From positions 1-26,086 of the forward strand of contig FR890592.1 in the NCBI GenBank assembly GCA_000435075.1: a DNA stretch of 26,086 nt, given 5' to 3'. The notes below the pieces were generated by a model. The model was not told where the DNA came from. It was given only the letters and a program-made list of their open reading frames with translations, and ran no database searches. The translations under genes were made by a program, and so were the position numbers. Shown piece after piece: positions 7,359 to 15,077 of this stretch. The number at the start of each line of letters is the position of its first letter. The first letter of the stretch is position 1. This DNA comes from Bacteroides sp. CAG:770. Its GTDB lineage: Bacteria > Bacteroidota > Bacteroidia > Bacteroidales > UBA932.

Positions 7359-8921
7359 TTAGAGAGGAAGATTGTCGTGCTTCTTGGCAGGAAGTGTCTG
7401 TTTCTTGCCTGCGAGCTGCTCGAGTGCGCGAATGACACGGAATCTGGTGTTCCTCGGTTCGATGATATCGTCAATGTAGCCCATCTTGGCTGCCTGATAA
7501 GGATTGCAGAAGAGGTCATTGTACTCGTTCTTCTTCTCCTCGGCGAGTTTGGCCCTCTCTTCAGGATCTTCTATGGCCTTGAGTTCCTTGCCATGGAGAA
7601 TCTGTACTGCTCCGTCGGCTCCCATCACGGCGATGTTCGCTGATGGCCAAGCGTAGTTTATATCTCCGCGTATCTGCTTGCAGCTCATGACGATATGAGC
7701 TCCACCATAGGATTTTCTCAATGTTACAGTAACCTTAGGAACTGTAGCTTCTCCGTAAGCATAGAGGAGTTTCGCTCCGTTCGCGATGATGGCGCCATAT
7801 TCCTGCTGTGTTCCGCAGAGGAATCCCGGTACGTCCACCAATGTAACGATAGGAATGTTGAATGCGTCGCAGAAACGTACGAAACGTCCGGCTTTTCTGG
7901 ATGCATTGATATCCAGCACTCCGGCGAGGAATTTCGGCTGGTTTGCCACGATACCGACACTGCGTCCGTTCATGTGTGCGAATCCTACGATGATGTTCTT
8001 CGCATAAGACTGATGTATCTCGAAGAATTTGCCGTCATCCACAATGCTCTTGATGACGTAGTACATGTCGTAAGCCTTGTTAGGATTGTCAGGTATGATT
8101 TCGTTCAATGCGTCGTCAGTTCTGCTGACCGGATCTTCTGTCGGAACTATAGGAGCCTCTTCCATATTGTTCTGCGGAATGTAGCTGAGGAGTTCCTTGA
8201 TGATTCTGATGCCGTCCTCGTCATTTTCTGCAGCGAAGTGGGCAACTCCGCTCTTGGTCGCGTGTACGCTTGCTCCTCCGAGTTCCTCGGATGTCACGGT
8301 CTCACCGGTCACGCTCTTTACGACTGCCGGACCAGTCAGGAACATGTATGATGTGTTCTTCACCATGATGGTGAAGTCTGTCAATGCCGGTGAATATACT
8401 GCTCCTCCGGCGCATGGTCCGAAGATTCCCGAAATCTGCGGTACCACACCTGATGAAAGGATATTTCTTTCGAAGATTTCACCGAATCCTGCGAGTGAGT
8501 TGATTCCTTCCTGGATTCTTGCTCCGCCTGAGTCGTTAAGTCCGATGCAAGGGACGCCATTCTTGGTGGCCATGTCCATGACTTTGCAGATTTTCTGAGC
8601 CATGGCTTCTCCGAGAGAGCCTCCTGATACTGTGAAGTCCTGGGCAAATACATATACCAGCCTTCCGTCGATGGTTCCCTGTCCTGTTACGACTCCGTCA
8701 CCATCGAAATGCTGCTTTTCCATTCCAAAGTTTGTGCAGCGATGCTGAACGAACATGTCGAATTCCTCGAAACTTCCCTCGTCGAGAAGCAGAGCGATTC
8801 TCTCACGTGCCGTGAGCTTTCCTTTCTGGTGCTGAGCGTCAATTCGTTTCTGGCCTCCGCCCATTGCGGCTGCAGCCCTGCGCTCTACCAGTTTCTTGAT
8901 ATTATCCTGCTGGATACTCAT
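7359..8921 (-). CDS. mmdA: Methylmalonyl-CoA decarboxylase alpha subunit (carboxyltransferase)
   Basis: A 520-residue cytoplasmic carboxyltransferase that moves the carboxyl group of (S)-methylmalonyl-CoA to biotin, giving propionyl-CoA in the succinate-to-propionate pathway. It has the crotonase-like double domain of propionyl-CoA carboxylase beta subunits. The N-half shows FAQDFTVSGGSLGE, LNDSGGARIQEG and FGPCAGGAVYSPALTDF. The C-half shows VDVPGFLCGTQQEYG and YGGAHIVMSCKQI, forming the acyl-CoA and biotin sites. The length is normal for the family. It is the first gene of the operon, with the OadG-type gene 12 bases downstream. The Na+-pump beta subunit in the operon argues for a decarboxylase rather than a biotin-dependent carboxylase. 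No methylmalonyl-CoA epimerase or mutase gene is adjacent. Confidence 0.95.
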   Translation of the reverse strand: MSIQQDNIKKLVERRAAAAMGGGQKRIDAQHQKGKLTARERIALLLDEGSFEEFDMFVQHRCTNFGMEKQHFDGDGVVTGQGTIDGRLVYVFAQDFTVSGGSLGEAMAQKICKVMDMATKNGVPCIGLNDSGGARIQEGINSLAGFGEIFERNILSSGVVPQISGIFGPCAGGAVYSPALTDFTIMVKNTSYMFLTGPAVVKSVTGETVTSEELGGASVHATKSGVAHFAAENDEDGIRIIKELLSYIPQNNMEEAPIVPTEDPVSRTDDALNEIIPDNPNKAYDMYYVIKSIVDDGKFFEIHQSYAKNIIVGFAHMNGRSVGIVANQPKFLAGVLDINASRKAGRFVRFCDAFNIPIVTLVDVPGFLCGTQQEYGAIIANGAKLLYAYGEATVPKVTVTLRKSYGGAHIVMSCKQIRGDINYAWPSANIAVMGADGAVQILHGKELKAIEDPEERAKLAEEKKNEYNDLFCNPYQAAKMGYIDDIIEPRNTRFRVIRALEQLAGKKQTLPAKKHDNLPL

Positions 8922-8972
8922 TTGTAATGTATATTTATTAAGTTATACTCTATGTTTTGTTCTGCTCGTCAT

Positions 8973-8989
8973 GCTTTCGCTCTGAAAGC
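8973..8989 (-). other. Small hairpin in the mmdA leader
   Basis: A perfect 6-bp stem (GCTTTC with GAAAGC) closes a 5-base loop within the predicted untranslated leader of mmdA. Neither strand has a T-run directly after it, so it does not look like a terminator. It may be a leader-stabilising structure or chance. Confidence 0.3.
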
Positions 8990-9008
8990 GACAAAAAAGT
9001 TTAACTCA

Positions 9009-9016
9009 CAAATATA
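9009..9016 (-). promoter_or_regulatory. Bacteroidales -7 box of the mmd operon
   Basis: The minus strand reads TATATTTG, an exact match to TAnnTTTG. A TTGG resembling the -33 element lies 19 bases upstream. The predicted leader to the mmdA ATG is about 80 bases. The whole 8922-9064 spacer otherwise holds only the hairpin at 8973-8989; no clear terminator for the upstream regulator gene was seen. Confidence 0.6.
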
Positions 9017-9064
9017 CAGCAAATTTGCGTATTTTCCAATTTGGCGATGGCCGTAAAGTTTGGC

Positions 9065-11299
9065 TTACCCGTTTGGTTCAGTATCCGATATGTCCTGGAA
9101 ACTTGACGGGTAATCCTCGTCATAGTCTTTCTTGTACTGGGTGATGAAGTTGTTGTACCTTACCTTCGCTTCTTCAATGTTGCCTGACATCTTGAAGGCC
9201 CTCACTGCGTAGCTCAATGCATTTTCATTGAGGGGATCTATTCTGAACATGATGTCTGCGCAGAGTATCGTGTTTGCCCAATCCTCATTCTGGAACCTCC
9301 ATTCCGCTTCGGCCAGCATTGCAGCTACGACCTTTTCCTCGATTTCGTCTTTCATTCTGTCGAAGAGAATGTTTCCGTCGTCCATGATGAATTTTCCTCT
9401 GGAAAGAATGGACAGGACCAGATCATTCCCGGGCTTGTAGCTTTCGAACAGACGAATGCAAGTAAGGTAGTCACAGAAAGCCGGTTCTGAACATGTTATG
9501 ATATATTTGCCGTCTTGGAAAACAAGGCTGACACCATCCAGATACGAAAGAACTTTACGCAGATTGTTGAGAGTGACACCTCTCACATTTTTGGATTTGT
9601 CTTCATCCTTGTCCGGCCAGATCAGACTACTCAGCCGTCTTGAACTGATTCCTCCTGATGCCGTATGCTGCAATATAAGAAGCAGCATCTCCTTAAGGCG
9701 TATTGTCAGCATTCCGGAAATGTCTTCTCCGGTAGAACTGATAATCTGAGTGCTTCCGAACAGGAAAATGCAGTTCGGACTCTCCTTGATCGGCTGGATT
9801 TTGCTGCTGTGCTTGTAATAGAAGGAGATGCCCTTGTTCCTGCTCCTGCGGTACAGCCGTCTCCAGTAAAGTGCCAGTCCTATGCAGACTATCATGCCGG
9901 CAATAATGGCCAATCTTATCCATGTGGTAGTGTCTGCCTCTATCAGAGGAGCGGATTCCACTATCGGCTCTTTAGGCGGATAATTGATCCAATAAGTTGA
10001 CACTGAGGAACTGACATCGTCAGTGGACTCTTCGACCAATGCAATCATCTTTTCTATCGAGGCGTCATAGTACAAGTTGGCATTGGTCGTTATCTTGTCA
10101 GAGAATATAGGTATGGTGTTGCCCAATTTTACACGCGCCCCGTCTTTCATGGAGAATCTGTAAAGCTGCAATTGCGATTCCGTTACGCTCTCAGGGTAGC
10201 ATAACGCATAAAAACTGTCTTCTTCGCAAATCACCATGTTTCTGGCAGCCACGGTATTGGCCTCTCCATTCCAGTTTGTTGACCACTTTTTCTCGACGCT
10301 GAAATCTGTCGGATTGACCTTGTACAAGTCATAGAAATAATCCCGCCCTACAATCTGTTGTCCGCTTTCATTTCCCATACCGCCATAGATATACAGAGAA
10401 TTGTCGAATCGGCTGTAGCCCATTGCGCAGAAATACCTCGGAAACAGAGGCTCCGCACCTTGCAGGTCCGGACACTTCTCCCAATGGTTCTTGTCAATGT
10501 CATAGCGGTAGAAACTTCCGTTGTATTCCATGTTTCCGAATCCTCCATATATATAAAGGTATCCGCCTACCGTATCGACCCATTCGGCATGATGATGCAG
10601 CTGTGTCGGCAACTGTTCCTCCGACAATGGTCTCCATGTCAATGCCGCTGTATCCAGAGATGCAATCGTGACGGGCCCTTTCCATTTCTTGTCATAATTG
10701 ACCTCATAAGCGTATATTCTCCCTGTCCTCTCATCGAGGAAATTGGTGCCTATTGTCAATGATACCGGGCAACGGTTTCTGAAGGGCCTTACGACAGATT
10801 CACCATTGTGCATGTTGAATCTGTATAAGGAATCCCTGCTGAATATTCTCACCTCATGAAGATTCTCATCATATCCCGCGCCCAGGAACTCTTTGGAGTA
10901 TATTTTGGCGGATTTTACCCATTTGTGCTGATTCTCGGACAACCAGACAGGGTTGTCGACATGTCCCCGTATTCTGCTATTCGTCCCGTGGACAACGTTT
11001 CCGCTCTGTTCGTCCAACGGGAAACTGAACATCTCCGACCTGTCTCCAATCTGCAGGTCTCTGATGGCAAATGACGGAAGGTCAATGATATACTTGCTTC
11101 TTCCGAATACGATATCAGGAGTCATCCTTTTCTGCAGAAAATCAATGGCTGCATATGCCGTGTCCCTATCTACCGCCAGCATTATCGAATCCCTGTCAGT
11201 CATCAGATGCATGTCCACATTCATCCATTCCGACTCCTTTCCTCTTACTTTTTTCGGAAAGGTCAATGTCAGTGCGGTGCGTCTCTTTTCGATATTCAC
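9065..11299 (-). pseudogene. Kelch-propeller / SARP-like membrane-spanning regulator, main part after an in-frame TGA
   Basis: This 744-residue frame (GTG as first start) is the body of a regulator whose 5' end is the frame at 11324-11614; both are in the same phase, split only by TGA at 11324-11326. Residues 1-115 continue an N-terminal beta-sandwich. About 190-440 is a Kelch-type propeller with YLYIYGGFGN and LYIYGGMGN blades. One membrane helix lies at about 461-478, followed by basic RRLYRRSR. The cytoplasmic end has a winged-helix domain (about 508-605, with IWPDKDEDKSKNVRG and NNLRKVL) and a helical BTAD-like domain (about 610-740), as in SARP-type activators. It likely senses a glycan in the periplasm and controls the divergent PUL. 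Without the signal peptide upstream, the fragment alone should not be exported. Intact length would be 849 codons. Confidence 0.78.
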
Positions 11300-11323
11300 A
11301 TAGAATCTGTGATAATCGGTAGC

Positions 11324-11326
11324 TCA
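11324..11326 (-). other. In-frame TGA interrupting the regulator gene
   Basis: The minus strand reads TAC GAC TGA GCT ACC in the frame shared by the two regulator fragments. The next in-frame start-like codon is GTG at 11299, 24 bases on. No insertion or deletion is needed to join the fragments; a single base change would restore the gene. Confidence 0.85.
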
Positions 11327-11614
11327 GTCGTAGAAAAGTATGATGGCCGGTACGTCAGGCTCATTCCGGTTTGTCATTCTCAGGATGACACCTTGTTCGG
11401 CATCGCTGTAATGCTGCATTTTGAAACTGATGTCCACAATGTCAGTGAAAACAGGATGCCTGTTCCCGAAAACTGTGTATGATGTCCTTTCGTCGATGTG
11501 ATGATCAAGGCCATTGAAGCGTAATCCTTGCCCCATGGCCGTGTCTGGAAAGAATGTCAAGAGGAAGACAATTAGCGACAATGTATATGTGGTTTCGATG
11601 CTTTTTGGGGCCAT
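11324..11614 (-). pseudogene. N-terminal fragment of the Kelch/SARP-like regulator
   Basis: A 96-codon frame ending at TGA (11324-11326). Residues 10-29 are a signal peptide (LIVFLLTFFPDTAMG, cleavage near AMG/QG). The remainder, beginning GLRFNGLDHHIDER, resembles the start of a LamG/concanavalin-like domain and breaks off at AIILFYD. Reading through the TGA adds eight codons (ATDYHRFY) and continues in phase into the 744-residue frame, whose first residues extend the same fold. It is therefore the 5' end of one gene, not a separate small gene. A promoter-like box lies 18 bases upstream. The cause of the TGA (real mutation, assembly error or recoding) cannot be decided here. Confidence 0.75.
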
Positions 11615-11631
11615 AGGTCCTGTTTTTTGTG

Positions 11632-11639
11632 CAAATTTA
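11632..11639 (-). promoter_or_regulatory. Bacteroidales -7 box of the regulator gene
   Basis: The minus strand reads TAAATTTG, matching TAnnTTTG exactly, with a TTGA about 21 bases upstream as a weak -33. The element directly abuts the TTTAACCG repeat copy at 11640-11647, suggesting autoregulation. The leader to the ATG at 11614 would be short, about 10-15 bases. Confidence 0.5.
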
Positions 11640-11685
11640 CGGTTAAATTATGTATTTTTCTCAAGTTTTAACCCGTTTTTAACCG
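11640..11685. promoter_or_regulatory. Candidate operator: tandem TTTTAACC-type repeats with an inverted copy
   Basis: Two adjacent 10-base direct repeats, TTTTAACCCG (11666-11675) and TTTTTAACCG (11676-11685), lie where the -33 of the PUL promoter should be. An inverted copy, CGGTTAAA (11640-11647), abuts the regulator's own -7 box. OmpR-fold SARP activators are known to bind direct repeats about one helical turn apart overlapping the upstream promoter element, so this is a plausible binding site of the divergent regulator. No binding evidence exists. Confidence 0.5.
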
Positions 11686-11705
11686 AAATCTTAATCATTG
11701 GCCCT

Positions 11706-11713
11706 TTAATTTG
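11706..11713 (+). promoter_or_regulatory. Probable -7 element of the PUL
   Basis: TTAATTTG differs from TAnnTTTG at one position and has no recognisable -33 TTTG, as expected for an activator-dependent promoter. The first gene starts at 11747, giving a leader of about 27 bases. Two CAAATCG copies (11714-11720 and 11732-11738) lie 18 bases apart in this leader. Confidence 0.4.
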
Positions 11714-11746
11714 CAAATCGTTTTTAAAACACAAATCGATAACCGT

Positions 11747-13591
11747 ATGAAACTAAATCAGATTTTGAGAGCTGTTACGCTCTTGTCAGTCACCTGCGGT
11801 TTTGCGCTCGCCTCCACATCATGTGAGGAAGAGAACAACAGCAGCTCTGACGCGAATTTTGCAAAAGGCACGGTCGAAGGTTATGTGACAGATGCACAAT
11901 CCGTAAGGTTGGCAGATGTAAAGGTTACATTGCTTACGACCAATGCAAAGAGAGAAGTGGAAGCCACAGTTACCACGTCCTCTGATGGAACTTTTAAATT
12001 GTCAGACGTTCCTATGACGTCTCGTCTTGTCACTTTCGAGAAAGATGGCTATGCTTCGGTGGGAATTACTCTTTCGGCATCGTCATTTGAAGACGGCAAA
12101 GCCGTGCTCAATCCGGTCATGGAGTTTGCTTCGGCGGTCATTACCGGAAAAGTCCTTGATGCGCAGAACGGTTCTGCTCCTCTTGCCGGCGCTACGGTAA
12201 GTATTGGTAACGGAGCTGATGTCACAACCGGTTCCGACGGTGTTTACAAGTTCGAAAAACTTATTCTCAAAGGTTATACCCTTACCATCTCCAAGCCGGA
12301 TTATGGCTCTGTAACCAAAGAAATTTCTGCCGACATGTTTGTCGATGGTATCTGCTCGATTCCTGTCGTTACTCTCGGAGGCAGGGAAATTCTTCCTGGC
12401 CTCACCAAGACAGACCTCATGGATGCAGACTGGTGGTACACCAATGATTACCGCGGAGGAAAAGGCAACGGCGGCGGAAGAGTCGACTGGAGCTGCTCTT
12501 TCATGGGAACCCTTACATATGTAGGTAATTATGAATATCAGAACGAGGGCTGCTGTCTGCGTATCATCAATGACGACGAGGATAGAAAGAAACCTGCAGA
12601 TCTGGATCATTTCAATACCTTCACTTACGGCAAGAAGCTTATCACAGCTGACAACAAGATTATGACCTTGTATGTGCGTACGCACAATACTTCCGCTTCC
12701 GACCCGTTCCAGTTCGGTGTTCAGGTAGTTGACCTGAATTCTGCCGACCCTGTCGCAGTCAAGGTGGGAGAAAACCGCGCACACGGAAGCGACAGCTATT
12801 CTGAATATGCTTTCGACCTCAGCGAATATGTAGGAAAAGAGGTTATTCTTGCAGTCGGTGTATATCGCGCAAAGACAGGCGATTACTGGCATCAGCTTCC
12901 TATCCGTCACATGACATTCGCCAAAGAGCAGGTCAACAACGACGAATATGTTCCGGGAGAAGAAATCGAAGGCCTTCCCGGATGGCACATGACCATCGAG
13001 AATGTGAGGTCACTTTCTCCAAATGAGAAGAAATCTTTCCGTGGACTTCCTTTAGGAGCACAGAAAGACCATCCTGGATATCAGGTATGGAACAGGACGA
13101 ACCATATCGCTGCCAACTGGGGATTCACTTATGTGAACAAGGATACCGAACCATTTGCCGGTGAGGGCTTTGTGATCAAGACTCCTGACGGGGTGGCCAA
13201 GAACTATGACACACCATGTTCATATTTCTATTCAAAGTTCTCGATTTCTGATGCCAATGACCATATGAAGTTCATTACCAGGAACTTCAGTGGAGATACG
13301 CCTACAACCTTCAAGGTTACGGCTATCAAGGATGATGGTGAAGTCATTCACCTTGCTCCTTTCCAGAACAATGCGACCTCGGCATCTGCCGTAGAAGGCG
13401 GAAACGGATGCTGGAAGTTTATCCACGACAGAGGCGGCGCCGGCTCTGAAAATGAATATGCGACATTCGAATATGATTTGTCTGCATTCAATGGCCAGAA
13501 CGTGACAATTGCCATCGGAGTCTATAAGGGAGAAGTCCCTGGACAGGGTGGTGAGCAGAAACTTGTCATGTATGGAATCGATTTTGACTAA
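11747..13591 (+). CDS. PUL lipoprotein with two carboxypeptidase-regulatory-like domains and a duplicated C-terminal domain
   Basis: A 614-residue lipoprotein. The start at 11747 is preferred over 11711 because it gives a proper lipoprotein signal with Cys26; CEEEN follows, an acidic stretch of the kind linked to surface export in Bacteroidota. Residues about 40-120 and 130-210 are two small beta domains of the CarboxypepD_reg type (GTVEGYVTDAQSVRLADVKV; ITGKVLDAQNGSAPLAGATV). Two larger domains follow (about 215-410 and 415-614) that end alike: YAFDLSEYVGKEVILAVGVY and FEYDLSAFNGQNVTIAIGVY. No catalytic motif was recognised. As the first PUL gene, 18 bases before the mannanase, a surface glycan-binding role is likely but inferred. 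Confidence 0.75.
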   Translation: MKLNQILRAVTLLSVTCGFALASTSCEEENNSSSDANFAKGTVEGYVTDAQSVRLADVKVTLLTTNAKREVEATVTTSSDGTFKLSDVPMTSRLVTFEKDGYASVGITLSASSFEDGKAVLNPVMEFASAVITGKVLDAQNGSAPLAGATVSIGNGADVTTGSDGVYKFEKLILKGYTLTISKPDYGSVTKEISADMFVDGICSIPVVTLGGREILPGLTKTDLMDADWWYTNDYRGGKGNGGGRVDWSCSFMGTLTYVGNYEYQNEGCCLRIINDDEDRKKPADLDHFNTFTYGKKLITADNKIMTLYVRTHNTSASDPFQFGVQVVDLNSADPVAVKVGENRAHGSDSYSEYAFDLSEYVGKEVILAVGVYRAKTGDYWHQLPIRHMTFAKEQVNNDEYVPGEEIEGLPGWHMTIENVRSLSPNEKKSFRGLPLGAQKDHPGYQVWNRTNHIAANWGFTYVNKDTEPFAGEGFVIKTPDGVAKNYDTPCSYFYSKFSISDANDHMKFITRNFSGDTPTTFKVTAIKDDGEVIHLAPFQNNATSASAVEGGNGCWKFIHDRGGAGSENEYATFEYDLSAFNGQNVTIAIGVYKGEVPGQGGEQKLVMYGIDFD

Positions 13592-13609
13592 TTCTGAGTT
13601 TATTTTTAT

Positions 13610-15058
13610 ATGAAGAAACTGATTGTAGTGTTTATGGCCTTGATGGTGACTTGCTGCTCAGCATGCAGCAAGTCTCCTGAGAGACCTGATACAGGAGGAA
13701 AAAAAGAAGATGAGACCAAGGTCTCGGAGAGAAATCTCGAGAGGGCAGTCATTCTTATAGAGAATGCCGCGAAGCATTATTCCAAAGATGGTACGACTGC
13801 GCTCAGCATGACTTATAATCCGTTTACGTCCAAGCCGTCTGACAATCTTGTAAGCGTCTGGGAATACACCTCTTCCATAGAGGCAGTCACAGCCGCGATG
13901 AATTCGATGAAGGCGTTCAGGGATGCCGGGAACAGTGCTGTTTACGACAGCAAGTACGAGACCTTCAAGTCTTTGCTGGCCAGACTCTATGCGGGACTTG
14001 AATATTACAAAGGTACATTCGAACTTACATCATACACCGGAACTGCCACATGGTCTCCATATGGAGTGCATCGTGCATCCTCTCCGGGTACGGCAGCTGT
14101 CGCAGGCATTGAAAACGTCTATGATGACCAGATGTGGATTATCCGTGAACTGATCAATGCATGGCGTGCCACTGGAGCGTCCGGCTATCTTGAGCGTGCC
14201 GAATATCTTACTGCCTATGTGCTCGACGGATGGGACTGCACATTGAACGCTTCCGGAAAAGAGAACGGCGGCATTACCTGGGGACCCGGATATGTGACCA
14301 AGCATGCATGCAGCAACAGTCCGATGATAACTCCACTGGTCTGGCTTCATGAAATCTACAAGGGCAAGTCGGATGAAATCACATATGGAGTGATCAATGC
14401 CGACAATACCAGAGCCAAGAAAACGTCCAAGAAGGCAGACTGGTATCTCGAAATGGCTGTCAAGATTTATGAGTGGCAGAAAGGCTGCCTTCTCCGGAGC
14501 GACGGAGTTTATGATGACTTCATGGGCGGATACAAGACTGGCGGCGGACAGCCGGAGTATGAGACTGTCAATGGTGCAAAGTATCGCAAGAATACTGCCC
14601 TTTACGACATGGTCGGACCGGCATACTCATACAACAGCGGAACCATGCTTTCCGGAGTGGCCGACTTGTACGGAGCTACCTCCAAGGATTCGTATCTTGC
14701 TTATGCCAAGGAACTTACGGACAAAAGTTTCAAGTATTTCGCAAAACTTGGTGCGACTGTTCCTGACCACTATACTTATAGCGTGACAGGAAACAATCCT
14801 TGGTTCAATGATGTGCTCCTTCGCGGATACATAGCGGCTGCAGGATATTTCAGCGGAGCGGATGTCTGTGTGCAGTCATATCAGGACTGTCTGGATTATG
14901 CCTGGGACAAATTCCTGGAAAACAATACACTTCCGGTAAGCCTTCTGGCAGGCTGGAATTCTGACAAGAGTAAAAACAATGTCAATCTGATGTTCACATT
15001 CGCAAGGGCTGCCGAATATGCGACACTTGCGGAATACCAGCTCGGCAAAGGAAAATAA
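13610..15058 (+). CDS. GH76 family endo-alpha-1,6-mannanase, lipoprotein
   Basis: A 482-residue enzyme expected to cut the alpha-1,6-mannan backbone. Residues 1-19 form a lipoprotein signal; Cys15 and Cys19 are both possible lipidation sites. The rest is an all-helical (alpha/alpha)6 barrel with repeated aromatic helices such as LYAGLEYYKG and YLERAEYLTAYVLDGWD. The adjacent catalytic aspartates of GH76 are visible in ENVYDDQMW (Asp172 and Asp173). GGITWGPGY and YSYNSGTML line the cleft in this family. The length is typical for the family plus an N-terminal linker. It lies 18 bases after the first PUL gene and 19 bases before SusC's chosen start. Substrate as alpha-mannan is family knowledge supported by the GH92 gene downstream. 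Confidence 0.9.
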   Translation: MKKLIVVFMALMVTCCSACSKSPERPDTGGKKEDETKVSERNLERAVILIENAAKHYSKDGTTALSMTYNPFTSKPSDNLVSVWEYTSSIEAVTAAMNSMKAFRDAGNSAVYDSKYETFKSLLARLYAGLEYYKGTFELTSYTGTATWSPYGVHRASSPGTAAVAGIENVYDDQMWIIRELINAWRATGASGYLERAEYLTAYVLDGWDCTLNASGKENGGITWGPGYVTKHACSNSPMITPLVWLHEIYKGKSDEITYGVINADNTRAKKTSKKADWYLEMAVKIYEWQKGCLLRSDGVYDDFMGGYKTGGGQPEYETVNGAKYRKNTALYDMVGPAYSYNSGTMLSGVADLYGATSKDSYLAYAKELTDKSFKYFAKLGATVPDHYTYSVTGNNPWFNDVLLRGYIAAAGYFSGADVCVQSYQDCLDYAWDKFLENNTLPVSLLAGWNSDKSKNNVNLMFTFARAAEYATLAEYQLGKGK

Positions 15059-15077
15059 CCACTTAATAAACAGTAAT

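Noticed and set aside
8973..8989. Terminator between the regulator and mmdA
   Set aside because: The 6-bp stem has no following T-run on either strand and lies downstream of the predicted mmd promoter.
11324..11326. TGA as a selenocysteine codon
   Set aside because: A LamG-like sensor domain is not a known selenoprotein, no Cys-type redox motif surrounds the site, and I see no convincing SECIS-like stem-loop directly after it.
11324..11614. An independent 96-residue secreted protein
   Set aside because: It ends mid-domain and continues in the same frame after one stop codon into the regulator.
15018..15077. Upstream start for SusC giving 20 extra residues
   Set aside because: It lies inside the mannanase gene and would place polar residues before a complete signal peptide.
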